Notes: a model not told the origin generated them from the letters alone. DNA of 64,000 nt from Rhizopus sp. PT2906 (GCA_025529335.1 JAMYHX010000032.1:1-64000), one strand, 5' to 3'; shown: positions 1 to 12,549, counted from the stretch's first letter. Numbers and translations are program-made.

Positions 1-244
1 ATATGTTCGAAAAATGCTTAAACGGTGAACCTATTTAATCGCCTAGTTTTATAATATAAACTTCAGATTAATCAATATAAAAAAGGATACTTTGGGAACT
101 TAAAAAACGCTGATTGAGTAATAGAAATCCGCAATTTGAAAAAATAAAATATGCCAATTGGAATAATAAAAAATGCCAAAATTTTTTGAAGGGCACTGTA
201 CCTAATATAATTCACTAGACGTATATGGTTGACAACATTTATTC

Positions 245-1446
245 TTGCATATAAAAATCAATTTCTTTTTTTGCTATGAATCTCTTTCTTTTTTCTGTTC
301 ATTACTGATTACAAAAGGTCTTATTCTGTCAGGTGTATTCTTATGCTTCCAAGGTAAAACTAATTTATTCGGCAATAGCACATCTGGCACATACATAAAT
401 GACAACGCTGAATGGCCAAATGGCATGAGAAGCGATGTTTTTTATGTTCTACGTCTTTCAATTTCATGTAACTTCCCGCCGTGCTAATTGAAGTACAAAA
501 AATTGTTGATCAAGACTTCATGGCCTGACTAATATCTTACACTATCAATGTCTACATGCTATATGAAGCTCATCCAATCGTTTTGGTATTCTGTGTAGAT
601 AAAGTGTGTCAAGCTGTTATGGAAACATTTGAACAATCGAAGACAAAGGTGCATATGTTTGAAACAACATATTATCATTGGGCAAAAAAATGCTACTTAA
701 TCTCCAATAAGATTATCAGCCCTGCTTTAAACAACAAAAGTTCTGAACATATGGATCCTATCGTAGCAATTCAGTACTTCCTTGGTAGTCAACAAAGAAA
801 CATAATGGCTTTGGACTTTTATGACAATCCGATGATTATTGAACTATATAAAATTGCAAAGATAGAAACAGAGAAATATGTTGAGGCGAGCAATTCACAG
901 TTGAGTGCTTTATCAACAATTTGTTCGATATCTGAAAGCCAGTTCAACAAGATAAAGGAGCTTTTAAAAGATGAAATACCAGAAAACAGCAAAGTTTTCA
1001 AGTATATTAATCAAGGTGCTCAGTACCATTCAAGACTGAAAAGGAAGTATAAAGAAGCCATATCTGGACTTAACGATGAGAATGGAACGCTAACGCCAAT
1101 GCAAGATCCAGAAGAGATAAAGAATGCTGAGCCATTGGTTCAAAAAACTGTTGTCTGACCAGGGGTTAACGTTTGTGAAGGATTTTATCACGAATAGAAG
1201 CAGTAGAATGAGTTGGAAGGCTTGTCGAGAGGCTGGAGCTCAAATGGGCTACTTCAAAAGATATGGCATAAACCAAAGCTTAAGAGTGACTTATGCCAAT
1301 ATCACAAGGGAAGTTGCAAAAAAAAATAAAATGCTAGACAGCATGGTAAATTTATTGAAATTGCTTGTGGTGAAGTGAAAAAGCTTGGTGTTTCTCAAGA
1401 ACAACTCAATGAAGATAAAATGGGTGTTTTGGAGATAATGAAGTGA
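245..1446 (+). pseudogene. Decayed PD-(D/E)XK-like family gene
   Basis: A coding-like reading can be followed through this stretch only by changing frame. It uses frame 2 at 245-487, frame 1 from about 481 to 1158 with an in-frame TGA at 526-528, frame 2 again at 1124-1378, and frame 1 again at about 1339-1446. The joined product reads smoothly across each break: SDVFYV, then a LIEVQKIVDQDF stretch, then HPIVLVFCVDKV, and near the end a basic, aromatic-rich segment containing MSWKACREAG. The pattern of an Asp, then IEVQ, then a hydrophobic PIVLVF strand resembles the core of Rpn/PD-(D/E)XK nuclease-like proteins. From memory it also resembles a family abundant in Mucorales; that family match is inference. 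At least three frame changes and one stop argue for a pseudogene, although an intron near 1124-1158 cannot be excluded. Confidence 0.55.
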
Positions 1447-1671
1447 GAGTTACATATTTGAAAGTAATTACTGAGAAAACAACAGACAGCACCTGTGTAA
1501 ATTGCTTCTATCATCTATCTCATTAAAATTGACGTTTTATGCTTTACTCTTTTATCATGGCATCACCTTTCTTTCGTGTTCGTTTCGCTCATTTCCCTGG
1601 TAGAGATTAAATTGGCTAGTTACGTTTATTTAAGAAAATGATTTACTGGTAAGCAGACATACGATTTGATG

Positions 1672-2845
1672 TTATTTAGCTTGAAGTAACATCTGCTTAT
1701 GCGTTTGACATAGCTCAAGCATTAGCTTGAGTGACCTTTTGAGTTCGGTCAACATCGCTGACTGGGTTTGTGTCTTGATTTGATCTACAATCAAAACTTG
1801 TTTATCCTTATATGTCCTACATCTGATGTGTGAATATGATGAGGTCTATAAGACTATAAAGGCACATACACTATCGAATTATTCTTGTCTAGCTTATTGT
1901 TATGCTTTGTATGACTATAATCTAGCGTGTAAATGTTGCAAGCGATAAACACATCCTGGACACAGAATTCGATGACTGTATCCTGCTTGAGTGGTGGTTG
2001 AAAGAACTTGATGTGTGTCAGTTTTTATAAATGCAATAAATGCCCTCTTTTTACCTTTGGATGGCATACTTTATAAGGAAATAATGACGCTTCGTTTGGG
2101 TAGTCAAAAGCATGTAGTGCATGGTTCACATACTTGTACAAATCTTCTAGTAACTAAAAATTAAGGAGAATGAGAAATATGACACAAAAAGAGATTGTCT
2201 CTATTACTTCAATCGTCACTTGATTATCAGAAGGTTTACTAAAGCCTTCTACTTGGTCTATGGCCAAGGATAGGTAATTATGTGCTCTTTGTAGCTTTCA
2301 TTTGTGAAATGTCAGTCTAAAATATAAACATTTCTTTCTATTTTACTTGTTCAAGAAAGTAAGGTGCGGATGCAACAATACTCGCCTTCATCTGTGCTTC
2401 TTGGTGAGGTAACTTTATGCTGAGCTCCTTTTTTTCAGAAAATAAGTAACTTTTTATTTATGCACATAGCATATCCATAGTGTAGAACTTACTGCTTTAT
2501 TGATATAGAAGCCATGGAGTGACAAAAATCCCTTGATAGTATCATTACTAATTATTTAATATATTAGATCCTTTTGTTCTTTTTCCTCCCGTGTGTCTTA
2601 TTTTGTTAATAAATTATACAAAACTGTGAAAGTGGTAACGAGTCGGCTTTAGCTAAAATAATGTAGTCAGTTTTACATGCTTGTCATTTTATTATCATTA
2701 TCTTACTTTGGCCAGTTATTAAGTCTCGGCTATGCTGTAGAGTAAAAGAAAGAAATGAGCTGTTTAGCCAAATAAAGATGTGTGCATCTTACTTTGAGTT
2801 CATGAAGAAATCGGTCAAGCATCATGGGGATGACATCATAAAGTA
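1672..2845 (-). pseudogene. Decayed multi-exon gene of unknown family
   Basis: No long open frame exists here, but minus-strand conceptual translation gives coding-like text. The best block runs from 2141 down to 1854, 95 sense-like codons interrupted by a TAA at 2025-2027; it includes NEASLFPYKVCHPKVKRGHL before that stop and VIEFCVQDVFIACNIYTLDY after it. A second block in another frame (about 1846 down to the stop at 1672) reads KDKQVLIVDQIKTQTQSAML and a Leu-rich helix. Further upstream, near 2845-2790, a block ending MMLDRFLHELK is followed by a plausible GTAAGA donor. The alternation of sensible protein with stops and frame changes suggests a dead gene. The family is not recognised; a transposon-derived gene is possible. 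Confidence 0.4.
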
Positions 2846-3084
2846 ACCATTCTCGTTGCTTCAACTTTTTTTTTCATAAGGATTAGTTCCAATACAGTGT
2901 ATCTAAAATAATCTTACAGCAGACACTGTTTCCTCAGAAGTACGCATAACGCATAAAAAAGAAAAAAAAAATAGTGCCTCATGTAAAGTATGGGCGATAA
3001 GTCACATGATGAACGTTTTTAATATTAGATGAATATATGGATATGAGGATGCTGCATAAAGTGTGTATAGGAGCTTCCATCTTT

Positions 3085-4986
3085 TTAGATAGTAACAGAA
3101 TGGAGCTTGAAGTGAGTACCATGAGTGGGATTCAAAACGACATTACGTTCAGCATTAATAGATAAGGCATGTTCTGTTTCTGAGTGCTTGATATGATGAT
3201 GACCTTCGTGAAGTTCAAAGAACCATGATGTATTGCATTCGCCCAAGAAGATGTTACCTTCTTTCAAGTTAAGGCAGTTATCGGGATGACCGGCAAGATG
3301 CACCTTGAAGTGATCCTTCTTGGCAGTCTCGGAAAGGAAGAAGAGGCTATCTTGCGAAAACTTAAAAGAGGTTGTTCCATCTTGCCGTTTGACAATCTTT
3401 GCATTGGATACCTGAAGTGATTTTGCGACCGAGTCAGGGTGGATGACTTTAGCATCCTCTGTGACAAAGGCAAGTTTGCGACCGAGAACGACTTTGCCAC
3501 GAATAGGACGAGATCCCGATTCGACTGTGGGGACCACTTGTTTACCATAAGGAGGTTCTGTCTTCTTGGCAGTTATTTTCGCTTCACACATCTCTGTTGG
3601 TGCCCAGAGGCCAAGAACTTGAGCAGGCTTTGGAACAGGATCAAACTTGGGGATGGAGTAATCTGGATGGTCAAAGTCAAAGACGTTGACAAGATTGGAA
3701 GAGGTCTGACGAGCAAACTTGGAAATGTTTTCTGCTGGTGCAATGTAGTTACCATTTTCGTCTTTACCTATCCATTCCTCCAAGAAACGGAGGGCTGAGG
3801 TGTGGTCAGATACTTCGCTAAAGACGTTGCCGCCACGGGTCCAAGGTGAGATGACGACCATGGGCACACGAGGACCAAATCCGATAGGTACCTGCTTACC
3901 CGTCAGTGGGTCCTTGACGTACTCGCTTTCGGGAGCTTGAGGAGGCACGACGTGATCAAAGAAGCCTCCGGATTCGTCATAGTTGATAAACAGGGCCGTA
4001 TTGTTCCAGTTTTTACCGTTCATGACCGCATTGACAACCTGTTGCTGGATCCAGGCACCAGCCGCAGGTGTGTTGTCCGGATGTTCAGAAAGCTCTCTGG
4101 GACCAATGATCAAACTGAACTGAGGAAGTGTGCCCTTTTCGGCAGCTTCATAAAAGGCGTCGAGACCAAGTTTTCCAAGAGCCTTCTTTTTTTCAGCACT
4201 TCCAAGTGGGAGTAATTGCCATTGCTTGAACCATGCCATTGGGTTACAGTCAAAATTATCGAGTCCTTGGTACACTTGCCATGTGATACCTGCCTTGGTT
4301 AACATTTCTGGGTACGTCGACCAGGTGAGTGGAGGAAAATCAATATTGTTTGTAAAGACGCGGCTGCCATGAGGGTCCTTGTTGGTGCCGGACATCCAGA
4401 CGACACGGTTAGGATGAGTAGGGCCAGCAACAGATTGGAAATACATGTCGTGGATCGTAAAAGCATCAGCGAGTGCATAATGGAAAGGAATCTGTGAACG
4501 AGTCAAGTAGCCCATAGACTTGGGAGAATTTCCGTCTGGCCAATTGTCATTCATACCATTGTTCAGAGCGCGGTGGAATGGTTCCCAATAGTTAGAGCCA
4601 CCCGCTGTACAGCCAGCACGTTCGCCCTTTAATTGATAGGGTAAGAGGTACTTGGTGCCATTCTTGATATCAGGACTTGCAGAGCATGGCTGATAGAAGA
4701 GGCTGAGGCCGTTGTCCTGAATACCAACGTTAGGGTCTTGGAAACCACGGACACCGTACATGGTACCATAGTACATGTCGAACGAGCGATTTTCCTAAAC
4801 TTTAAGGTCAACCATCTCTTCTGAGGCTCTGCCCTCTTCATCCTCCTTTACCTGCATAAAGAACACAACATGCTTAATATTTTCAAGACCAGGTAGCTGC
4901 TTTCCGGGCACCTTTTGAGTTGGAGCAGCGTCAACCAATGATGCTATCAGCAAGGACGTAGCAGCAGCGACATGAACGATGCGCAT
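3085..4986 (-). CDS. Secreted phospholipase C-type phosphoesterase (copy A)
   Basis: Predicted 614-residue secreted enzyme of the phosphoesterase family (Pfam PF04185), which contains bacterial non-haemolytic phospholipase C and fungal PLC-like proteins that hydrolyse phosphodiester or phosphomonoester head groups. Two exons: 4986-4852 (signal peptide, residues 1 to about 20) and 4794-3085, split by a 57-nt GT..AG intron that falls between FFMQ and ENRSFDMYYGTM, inside the family's metal-binding ENRSFD motif. Other family signatures are NRVVWMSGT, SEHPDNTPAAGAW, FINYDESGGFFDHVVPP and GFGPRVPMVVISP. The last ~130 residues (CLNLKEGNIFLGEC, WFF) look like a beta-trefoil, ricin-B-like module; this is inference. 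It lies head-to-tail with copy B and is clearly its paralogue. The substrate is unknown; acid phosphatase is an alternative annotation used for this family. Confidence 0.88.
4631..4785. repeat. 155-bp tract identical to copy B
   Basis: This segment of phosphoesterase copy A (start of exon 2) is identical base for base to 7332-7486 in copy B, including synonymous positions. The identity stops abruptly: one mismatch (4786 versus 7487), then ten more matching bases to the splice acceptor, and outside that the introns and the rest of the exons differ at many sites. The pattern is what recent gene conversion leaves. Confidence 0.9.
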
Positions 4987-5791
4987 TTTATATAACAGAA
5001 AAGATAAAGAAAGGGAAATATAGCAAAGTAATCTGTTTTTATTGTGTTTGCTAATCAGTTTTACCGAATTTAAGATAGAGTCTGTGCAGCGTTACCAGGC
5101 AAAAATAAAAAGTATCATTGTGAATATTACATAGATCAGTGTAACAAGGCAACACAAAAATATCGTATCATTAAGGGCCTCTCTTTTGTCACATATGCAT
5201 CTACTATTTGCTCAAAATTAACCCCCTCCTCCGTTTTCGCCAATAAGGTACCATATAGCCATTTGAATTTATATTGTGTATAGTACCCATATGTTTCTAT
5301 GTCGTTCCACTTTTGTATCTTTCTTTATATGGTAAGAGCCTGTATCTTCTACTTTGCGATTTTTTAAAGCTCAAATGATTCTTTATTGATTGAAATACGA
5401 CAATCTCATTCGGTAAGCCCAAAGACGAAAAAACAGAGCTGTACATATGTTTGTGAGGAGGATTAGCTTTGTAGAATTGAACAGTTCAACCTCTTCATGA
5501 TGATTATAAGCAAGTCCTTCCCTTGCTTCAAATAGTTCTCTCCATTTTTTGCATATGGAACATTGTAGGCAAACACACGTGCAAAGCTGCCAATGCTGTT
5601 ACTCTAATCTGTATTATCCGTGTCACGTTGAACCCTTGTAAGGTTCACATTATTGTACCTTTGTGCAGCCTCCATTTGTGCAACTATTCAAAAGACATCA
5701 AAAGAAAAGTAAGCATTTACAAAAAAGGGAACAACGTGTTGAATCGATAGAGCGAATTAACGTAGACAAAGGAGAGAAAGATTTTATTAAC

Positions 5792-7702
5792 TTAGATTGT
5801 AACAGAATAGACTTCAAACACTGTTTGTGAGGATGAAGAGAGATTGACCTTGTCCTTGACAGACAAGTAACTGTCAGTTCCAACATCACGAATAAAGTGT
5901 CCGCCTTTGGTTTGTTCAAAGTACCAAGAAGTACCCTTACATTCGCCTAATGCCAGAGTGCTTCCCCAGACGTTAAGACAGAGCTGAGGATCGTGAACGG
6001 ATTGAAGCTTGTATTGAGAATGAGTACCTGTGACAATCAATTGGAAGAGGTTTTGTGTATCCAGAGCATGAACCTCATCGGCGTCCTTTCCAGAAGACGT
6101 TTTGGCGATTTTCTTTGATTGGAGCGACTTTTTATCATCAGACAATCGAAGGATAGCACCGTTGACTTGGAATGAGAGTTTGCGACCTTCAGTGACAGCA
6201 CCTCGAATACGACGTGAACCTGCTTCTACGGTAGGGAAGACCTGCTTGCCATAAGGAGGAGTTGTCTTGGGAGCTGTTATCTTTAGTTCACACATCTCTG
6301 TTGGGGACCACTTGCCGAGTACTTGAGCAGGCTTAGGAAGAGGATCAAACTTGGGAATGGAGAAATCTGGATGGTCAAAGTCAAAGATATTGACAAGATT
6401 GGAAGAGGTTTTACGAGCAAACTGAGAGACATGAACAGCAGGAGCTAAATAGTTACCCTTGTCGTCTTTACCAACCCATTCTTCCATAAACATCAGAGTG
6501 GATCTGTGATCGGCTACTTCACTAAAGACATTACCACCACGGGTGTAAGGCGAGACGACGACCATTGGCACACGAGGACCGTAGCCGATGGGTGATTGAC
6601 CTCCAGTAAACTTATCTTTTACCCAGTCGCTCTGAGGTTCTTGAGGTGGAATCACATGGTCAAAGTATCCTCCGGACTCATCATAGTTGATAAATAGGGC
6701 CGTCTCGTTCCAATTTTTACCGTTCATCACAGCATTGACAACCTGCTGTTGAAGCCAAGAGCCAGCCTCGGGCGTGTTCTCTGGGTGCTCAGAGAGTTCC
6801 ATAGGACCGACGATGATACTGAACTGAGGAAGTGTGCCATTTGCTGCCGCATCATAGAAGGCTTGGAGACCAAGGAATCCGAGACCTTTTTGCTTTTCGG
6901 GACCATTCGGGAGGTCTTGCCAGTACTTGAACCAGGCAAGTGGGTTATCGTCAAAGTTGTCCTTATCTTGATAGAGCTGCCAAGTGATATTGGCTTTGGT
7001 CAATGCTTCTGGATAGGTCGACCAACCCAGAGGAGTCGACTCTGTATTATCCTCGAGAACCATATCATCGGGATCCCCACGGTTTGTTCCAGACATCCAG
7101 ACGACACGGTTAGGATCAGTAGGACCAGTGACGGATTGGAAGTACATGTCAGCAATCGTGAACTCATCAGCAAGTTTATACAGGAAGGGAATCTGTGATC
7201 GATTGAGATAGCCCATTGATCGGGGAGAGTTTCCATCTGGCCAGTTATTGTTCTTGTAGCCGTTTAATGCTTTGTGGTTCGCAGGCCACCCGTTAGAGCC
7301 ACCAGCGGTACAACCGGCGCGCGCTCCCTTCAATTGATAGGGTAAGAGGTACTTGGTGCCATTCTTGATATCAGGACTTGCAGAGCATGGCTGATAGAAG
7401 AGGCTGAGGCCGTTGTCCTGAATACCAACGTTAGGGTCTTGGAAACCACGGACACCGTACATGGTACCATAGTACATGTCGAACGAACGATTTTCCTTTG
7501 TTTAATTTGATGTTATTATCATATATACATCATACACTTGTCCCACACTTTTTTTATTTACCTGCATAAAATAAACAACATGCTTGATCTTCTCAAGGCC
7601 GGGAGTGCGTTGAGAGCTTTTAGTTATTGGCTTGTGAGGAGCTCCTTCACTGAATGAGATTGCACACAATATTATAGCAGCGGCAATGGATCCCAACTTC
7701 AT
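5792..7702 (-). CDS. Secreted phospholipase C-type phosphoesterase (copy B)
   Basis: Tandem paralogue of the gene at 3085-4986, with the same 614-residue length and gene structure. Exon 1 is 7702-7562 (signal peptide MKLGSIAAAIILCAISFSEG); exon 2 is 7495-5792; the 66-nt intron sits at the same place, between YFMQ and ENRSFD. Conserved motifs are NRVVWMSGT, SEHPENTPEAGSW, FINYDESGGYFDHVIPP and GYGPRVPMVVVSPYTRGG. The C-terminal module again has CLN..LGEC..WYFE, compatible with a beta-trefoil fold. The copies differ at many residues through the catalytic region and most in the C-terminal module, so they may differ in binding or substrate. A TATA-like box lies about 50 bp upstream of the ATG. 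Expected outside the cell or in the secretory pathway, acting on phospholipid head groups or other phosphate esters. Confidence 0.88.
7332..7486. repeat. 155-bp tract identical to copy A
   Basis: Partner of the tract at 4631-4785: 155 identical bases at a constant offset of 2701 bp, while the sequence on both sides has diverged. Best explained by gene conversion between the tandem paralogues. Confidence 0.9.
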
Positions 7703-7750
7703 AATGTAACTAGTTTAGTTATCAAAAAAAAAAAGAGAGAGTATGAGCGT

Positions 7751-7758
7751 TATTTATA
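7751..7758 (-). promoter_or_regulatory. TATA-like box of phosphoesterase copy B
   Basis: On the minus strand the sequence reads TATAAATA, 49-56 bp upstream of the ATG at 7702. Position and sequence fit a core promoter; there is no functional evidence. No comparable well-placed box was found for copy A, where a TATATAA lies only a few bases before the ATG. Confidence 0.45.
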
Positions 7759-10307
7759 CAGTTGGAGTCTTTTTTCATTTAATTGGTGTTCCCCTCTGAA
7801 TTAATGATGACAAGCTACTATTCCAGTAAAAATGATATTGACTAATGATTATAATCCAGCATATGGCAAGAAGGAGAGATCACTCATGGTATGAATGTGT
7901 ACTGCTTGGATAAGTCGTGAGTAAAATTGGTAAAGTGATTGGCTGTGCTCTTTCTTTGTGCAATCTAAGCGCTGATCCCTAGTTAACTTCTTTTTATTAC
8001 AGGGACTGGGAGAGACGGATGGCTGTGCCGATGGTATACACAGCTAGCTTTATAAAACCTTTTCGCTCGTGTGGTGTTCAGGTCATGTATATCTTAGTAC
8101 TATAGGACGCCACACATGTGAGCATTTAAAGAAAAAGGACTGGATCTGTGTCCATTAATTGAGGATGAGAAAGAGAGAGAGAAAGAGAGAAAGAGAGAGA
8201 GAAGTAGTAGTGTAACCTGCTGTATTGCTCTAATCATCTTTGCGTACAATGAATAATTTAACATTTACATGCAGCAGTACAGCGTTCTTTGATCAATGTT
8301 ACAGTGCATAAAACAAGAGTATTATATCGGTCATTGTAAGCTCAAGAGTATATTCTAGGCTGTTTCGGTTATTGTCTCTTTTGTACCTTTTTTTTTTTAA
8401 AAATATTTAATTTATAATACACAATAGGTTGTATGTGTAAAGTGACATTGCACAACTTAGTATTTCTGTTGCTGTATCTTGTAACTTGTACGTCCTTTAC
8501 CTAGGCAACACACTTTTAATACTTGGTACATTATTCCTGATACAAAACGTAATTTAATATAATGTCCTAAAGACTTTATTGTTTCTCAGCATATTGTGGT
8601 TCGGCGTAAAGGCAAAAGATGAATGTAGTTATTGTTTATAGTACTTTAAGCTCAATGGAGAAAGTTGTTAATTTTACAACGTTATTTATTATTTCATAAT
8701 GACTGGCAAGAGAAGCTGTTTGGAGAAAGGATGTTGTCTATCATCATCATTAACTTTATTCAATATAACAAGAAGTGATTTACAGTAGAGGACAATAGCT
8801 TCTTAAACAAATCAGGTAATGATATGCAGACAGCAAACCCCTTGCTTATAAACCCTGCTTTTATATTGCTGGCCATGATGTTCTACTGTGAGTTATGGCC
8901 AGGCCCATAATCTGAAAAGTTTGTTGAAGCGCTATTCCTAAATAGGAACATGGACTAACCCAAGGGTTGCTTAAAACATTGTGAGCATACACAATAAAAT
9001 GATTGGCTGTACAATTTCTATAGGAATATCTCTCTCATTGGAAGGCATCAAATAGTTTTACCTTATTTTTTTTTTGTTCTCTGTGAAAAGAGAGAGTATA
9101 AAGTAGAATCTCTTGATAAACAATATGTTCTAGCATCAATATCATTGTCACCCACAGAATTCTGAAAAGCTATCTCTGCTCCAATTTCATAAAGCGCAAA
9201 TGACAGACTCTACCTCTAACGCACGTGCATCCAGAGAGTGTAATGTGTAACATCCAGGATTGTCAGATGGTTGCGTAACCTGTTGGTTTTCATTGTAACC
9301 AGACTATGAGTACTTCTTATTCTTCTGTTATTCATGCGGTACAAAGCCGGGCAATGAAAAAGTTTGGTGAGACACACAAGGTATCCAGTAGAAAAGGGCA
9401 TGACTAAGCTACAACCGAAGCGATCTGATCATGCATCGAGAGAATTTTGGGTAACCAAAAGAGTGTACTTTATAGAGCTTGTTAAACAATGTAGAGGAGT
9501 AATTAGGCTTGTAGATGCAAGTATCTTAAAGAAATGAAAGGATAGTCCAAATATATCAAGCACAAGAGAGCTTATAGTACATATATTTAAATGACATGCA
9601 CTCAGACTAAAGGCTGTCGCTTTGGCGCGTCTCGCAGATTATTTGTTAGCTGCTCTAAAGAGGTACATTGTTGTTTTACCGTTATGCTTTAATCGAGAAG
9701 ATGTAGAACAAAATGTCAATAAAATGCATGTTTATTTTGTACTTGATTGTATCAATGCTGCATCTACTTTGTTCATTCTGAGATACAGACTGCATCTAGT
9801 GCTTGTATATTTTTTATGACAACTCTTGTCGCTGTATCAATCTCTGACTTTGGTCTGAATGCATCTCGTATTCTTAATAGATTTGTCTTATATAAACAGA
9901 TACTTTGTTATTTCAATCTAGCCCAAAGGGGCCACATGATATCAAATTGCATAATGGACATCTTACTGCTCTTTTTCTTTCTAATTTCGTAAAGTGATAC
10001 ATCGCTTATCTAAAGGGACTTTTTATAAAAGAAAAAACATCCTTTTTTGGTTTAAAAAAGAGAAAAAGAAATTCCACCGAGGTAGTACAATTGTTTGCGA
10101 AATCAGGATCAAGTTTACGGGGATTCATTTAATGTTCCGCATGTAATTAAGGTAATTTCTGATTAGTTAAATTGGTTCCTTGAGATGCTAATTAGTCTCA
10201 TAATCAATGGTGCTTTGTACACACATGCAAATAGCCGTTAATTATTTATTTCTTTTTTCTTTCTTTCTTTCTTTTCCTTTCTTTCTTACTTTTTTACAAT
10301 TTCTCAA
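7759..10307. other. Gene-poor intergenic region
   Basis: About 2.5 kb of AT-rich DNA without a gene I can support. It contains a purine-rich GA microsatellite at roughly 8164-8204 and poly-T runs. A few 60-80 codon open frames (9216-9401 minus; 9622-9819 and 9747-9992 plus) show no recognisable motif and are treated as chance. The last 60 bp before the transporter gene are a CTTT-rich tract of the kind seen before many genes in this window. Confidence 0.5.
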
Positions 10308-11365
10308 ATGGTTCATGAACAAGAGTATCATTTATTACCAAAATATAATGGCTCAGAAGAGAAACACAAGATAGAAGAATATGATGAAGAATTCATACTG
10401 TCATCATCATCATCTGCATCATCGTCTACTTCATTTGAAGAATCAACAAAATCTAGAATTCCTCATAGAGAACACTTAAAAGGTGTCAAGGAACACATTG
10501 AAGAGCATTTTGATCGACCAGAGCTTATCAAAGATTGCATTCTTGGTTTATCAGATGGATTGACTGTACCATTTGCTCTTGCTGCTGGTCTATCAAGCTT
10601 GGGTGATAGCCGAATCGTTATCTTTGGCGGATTAGCTGGTAATAACAACAATAATGACTGTTATTTCTCATATATTGACAGACACCATCTGAAATAGAGC
10701 TGGTCTCAGGAGCCATCTCTATGGGATTGGGTGGTTATCTCGCAGCAAAGTCTGAAGCTGATCATTATCATACAGAAAGGGAGCGAGAAGGTACATTTGT
10801 CAACATTAACGATATATCCATATATGGATATTCATTCTTGAGTTTATGTAGCACGAGAAGTTGAATTATACCCCAAAGAAGAAGAAGAAGAGGTCATTGA
10901 GCTATTTGAACCTTATGGCCTAGATCGTGAGTCAATGGAACCCATGATGGTCAAGTTCAGACAGAATACTGAGAAATTTGTGGATTTCATGATGAAGTTT
11001 GAATTGAATCTAGAATTGCCTGATCCTAATCGTAGTTGGGTAAGAGATTGTTTTTATTATTAGATTGGTCATTTCATTGACACATGTCATAGATTTCTGC
11101 TTTAACTATCGGCCTTTCATACTTTTTCGGTGGATTGATTCCTCTGTTACCTTATGTGTTTATTACAAATACGAACAATGCACTCTATATATCATGTCTA
11201 GTCACTCTTCTCACCTTATTCTGTTTTGGATACCTCAAAAGTATATACCTAAGGCCAAAACAAGCACTCTTGGGAGCTATCCAAACATTGGCTATAGGAG
11301 CAGTTGCGGCCGCATTTAGTTATGGTATTGTTGCTTTAGTAGATAACCAGAACAACACAGAGTAA
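10308..11365 (+). CDS. Vacuolar Fe/Mn transporter, Ccc1/VIT family
   Basis: Predicted 294-residue vacuolar iron/manganese transporter. Four exons: 10308-10638, 10698-10790, 10852-11039 and 11093-11365, with introns of 59, 61 and 53 nt; the phases join cleanly. An acidic, Ser-rich N-terminus (about 60 residues) precedes the first transmembrane signature DCILGLSDGLTVPFALAAGL. Exons 1-2 join to give ELVSGAISMGLGGYLAAKSE, the hallmark of the family. A cytosolic acidic segment (REVELYPKEEEEEV), a likely metal-binding region, is followed by three more hydrophobic segments. Members move cytosolic Fe2+ or Mn2+ into the vacuole in exchange for protons. The start was chosen because it follows a pyrimidine tract and begins the open frame. 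The orthology to yeast Ccc1 is by motif only. Confidence 0.9.
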
Positions 11366-12549
11366 AATGATTGTATATAAATATTCATCAAAAGAAAATG
11401 GAAATAAATAATAGCATATGAATCACAATGGCAGTACTTTAAAACTTATTGAAATTGCTTCATCCCGATGTGAACCTTTGTTTATATGACAAATATTCCA
11501 AATATGCATGACTATCAACACATTGATGTACCTCCTTTTTTTTTTATACCGGCATTCCATAAATCAATACCCGAGCTTCTATTCATGTTTAAACAAAAGA
11601 AAACTTTCCCTTTATCCCTGGATTCAAGTGCATTAATATAAAAAGGGATAATTATTCTCCAAGAGTTATGGAGGAGGTATTGGACAATGTGATGCGAAAG
11701 TTACAATATCAGCCAAACGCTAAAAGTCCTGTAACAGATGAGACCGTCTGAAATTACATGGGCAGGCAAATTTAGAGACATTAACAAAGAAGGAAAAGAA
11801 AAGACTATGCAATCTATGTTCACAAGACAACATTGTCTAGCAACACGAATGAATAAACAGACATTGGATGGAAACAACACAAACACGATCCACTTGAAAG
11901 AAACGATATGGGAACAGTGCGTTTAAGAGAGCTGTATTTTGGGTGTATCAAACAAAATGACGGTTGGGCAGTAAACGTGATCAATTCGGACATGAATTTT
12001 CTCTCAGGAACTTTGTGTCTTCATAGATAAATCTGGTTTCCATGTCAACATGAATTGAGGCGGTGCTTGGACTCCTTTAAGGATGAAGCACTACTAGTTA
12101 AAGTTGAGAAAACTAGAGTCATCTCTCTCTCTCTCTCTCTCATCACTATTTTAAGCATCCTACTAGCTTTTATTCAGTAGTAAAATATGACTGTTCCAAG
12201 TTGCTTTTAACCGTCAAATCTTGTAGTTGCAAGAAATTTACCAAAGCTTTTACAATAAGTCCTCATAGATCAATCATCATTCTGTATTACGCCTAAATGA
12301 CTGCTGAATAAAGAAATCCTTCTATAAACTACGTGTAAATCTTATTTATAAAGCCAAATTGAAAACACACTGTATCAAATATAAACAGACGAGCAAAATG
12401 TCTTGGCAGGACACTAAAATTGAATATCCGAAGTCAATTGAGTGATGTGTGTAACAAACTTGTTAGCCTGTTTCCTATTTCTCTCTCTCTTTCTTTGTTT
12501 TTTCTCTCTTTCTTCTTCTTCTTCTTTGTAAAGCCTTGGGGCCACTTAC
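11366..12549. other. Intergenic region with TC microsatellite
   Basis: No supported gene in about 1.2 kb. A perfect (TC)n run of about ten units lies at 12123-12142, and a CT-rich tract (about 12480-12530) precedes the metalloprotease start. The ~60-codon open frames on both strands near 11.7-11.9 kb overlap each other and lack motifs. Confidence 0.5.

Noticed and set aside
9216..9992. Small open frames between the phospholipase pair and the iron transporter.
   Set aside because: 60-80 codons, overlapping on different frames, no motif, AT-driven composition.
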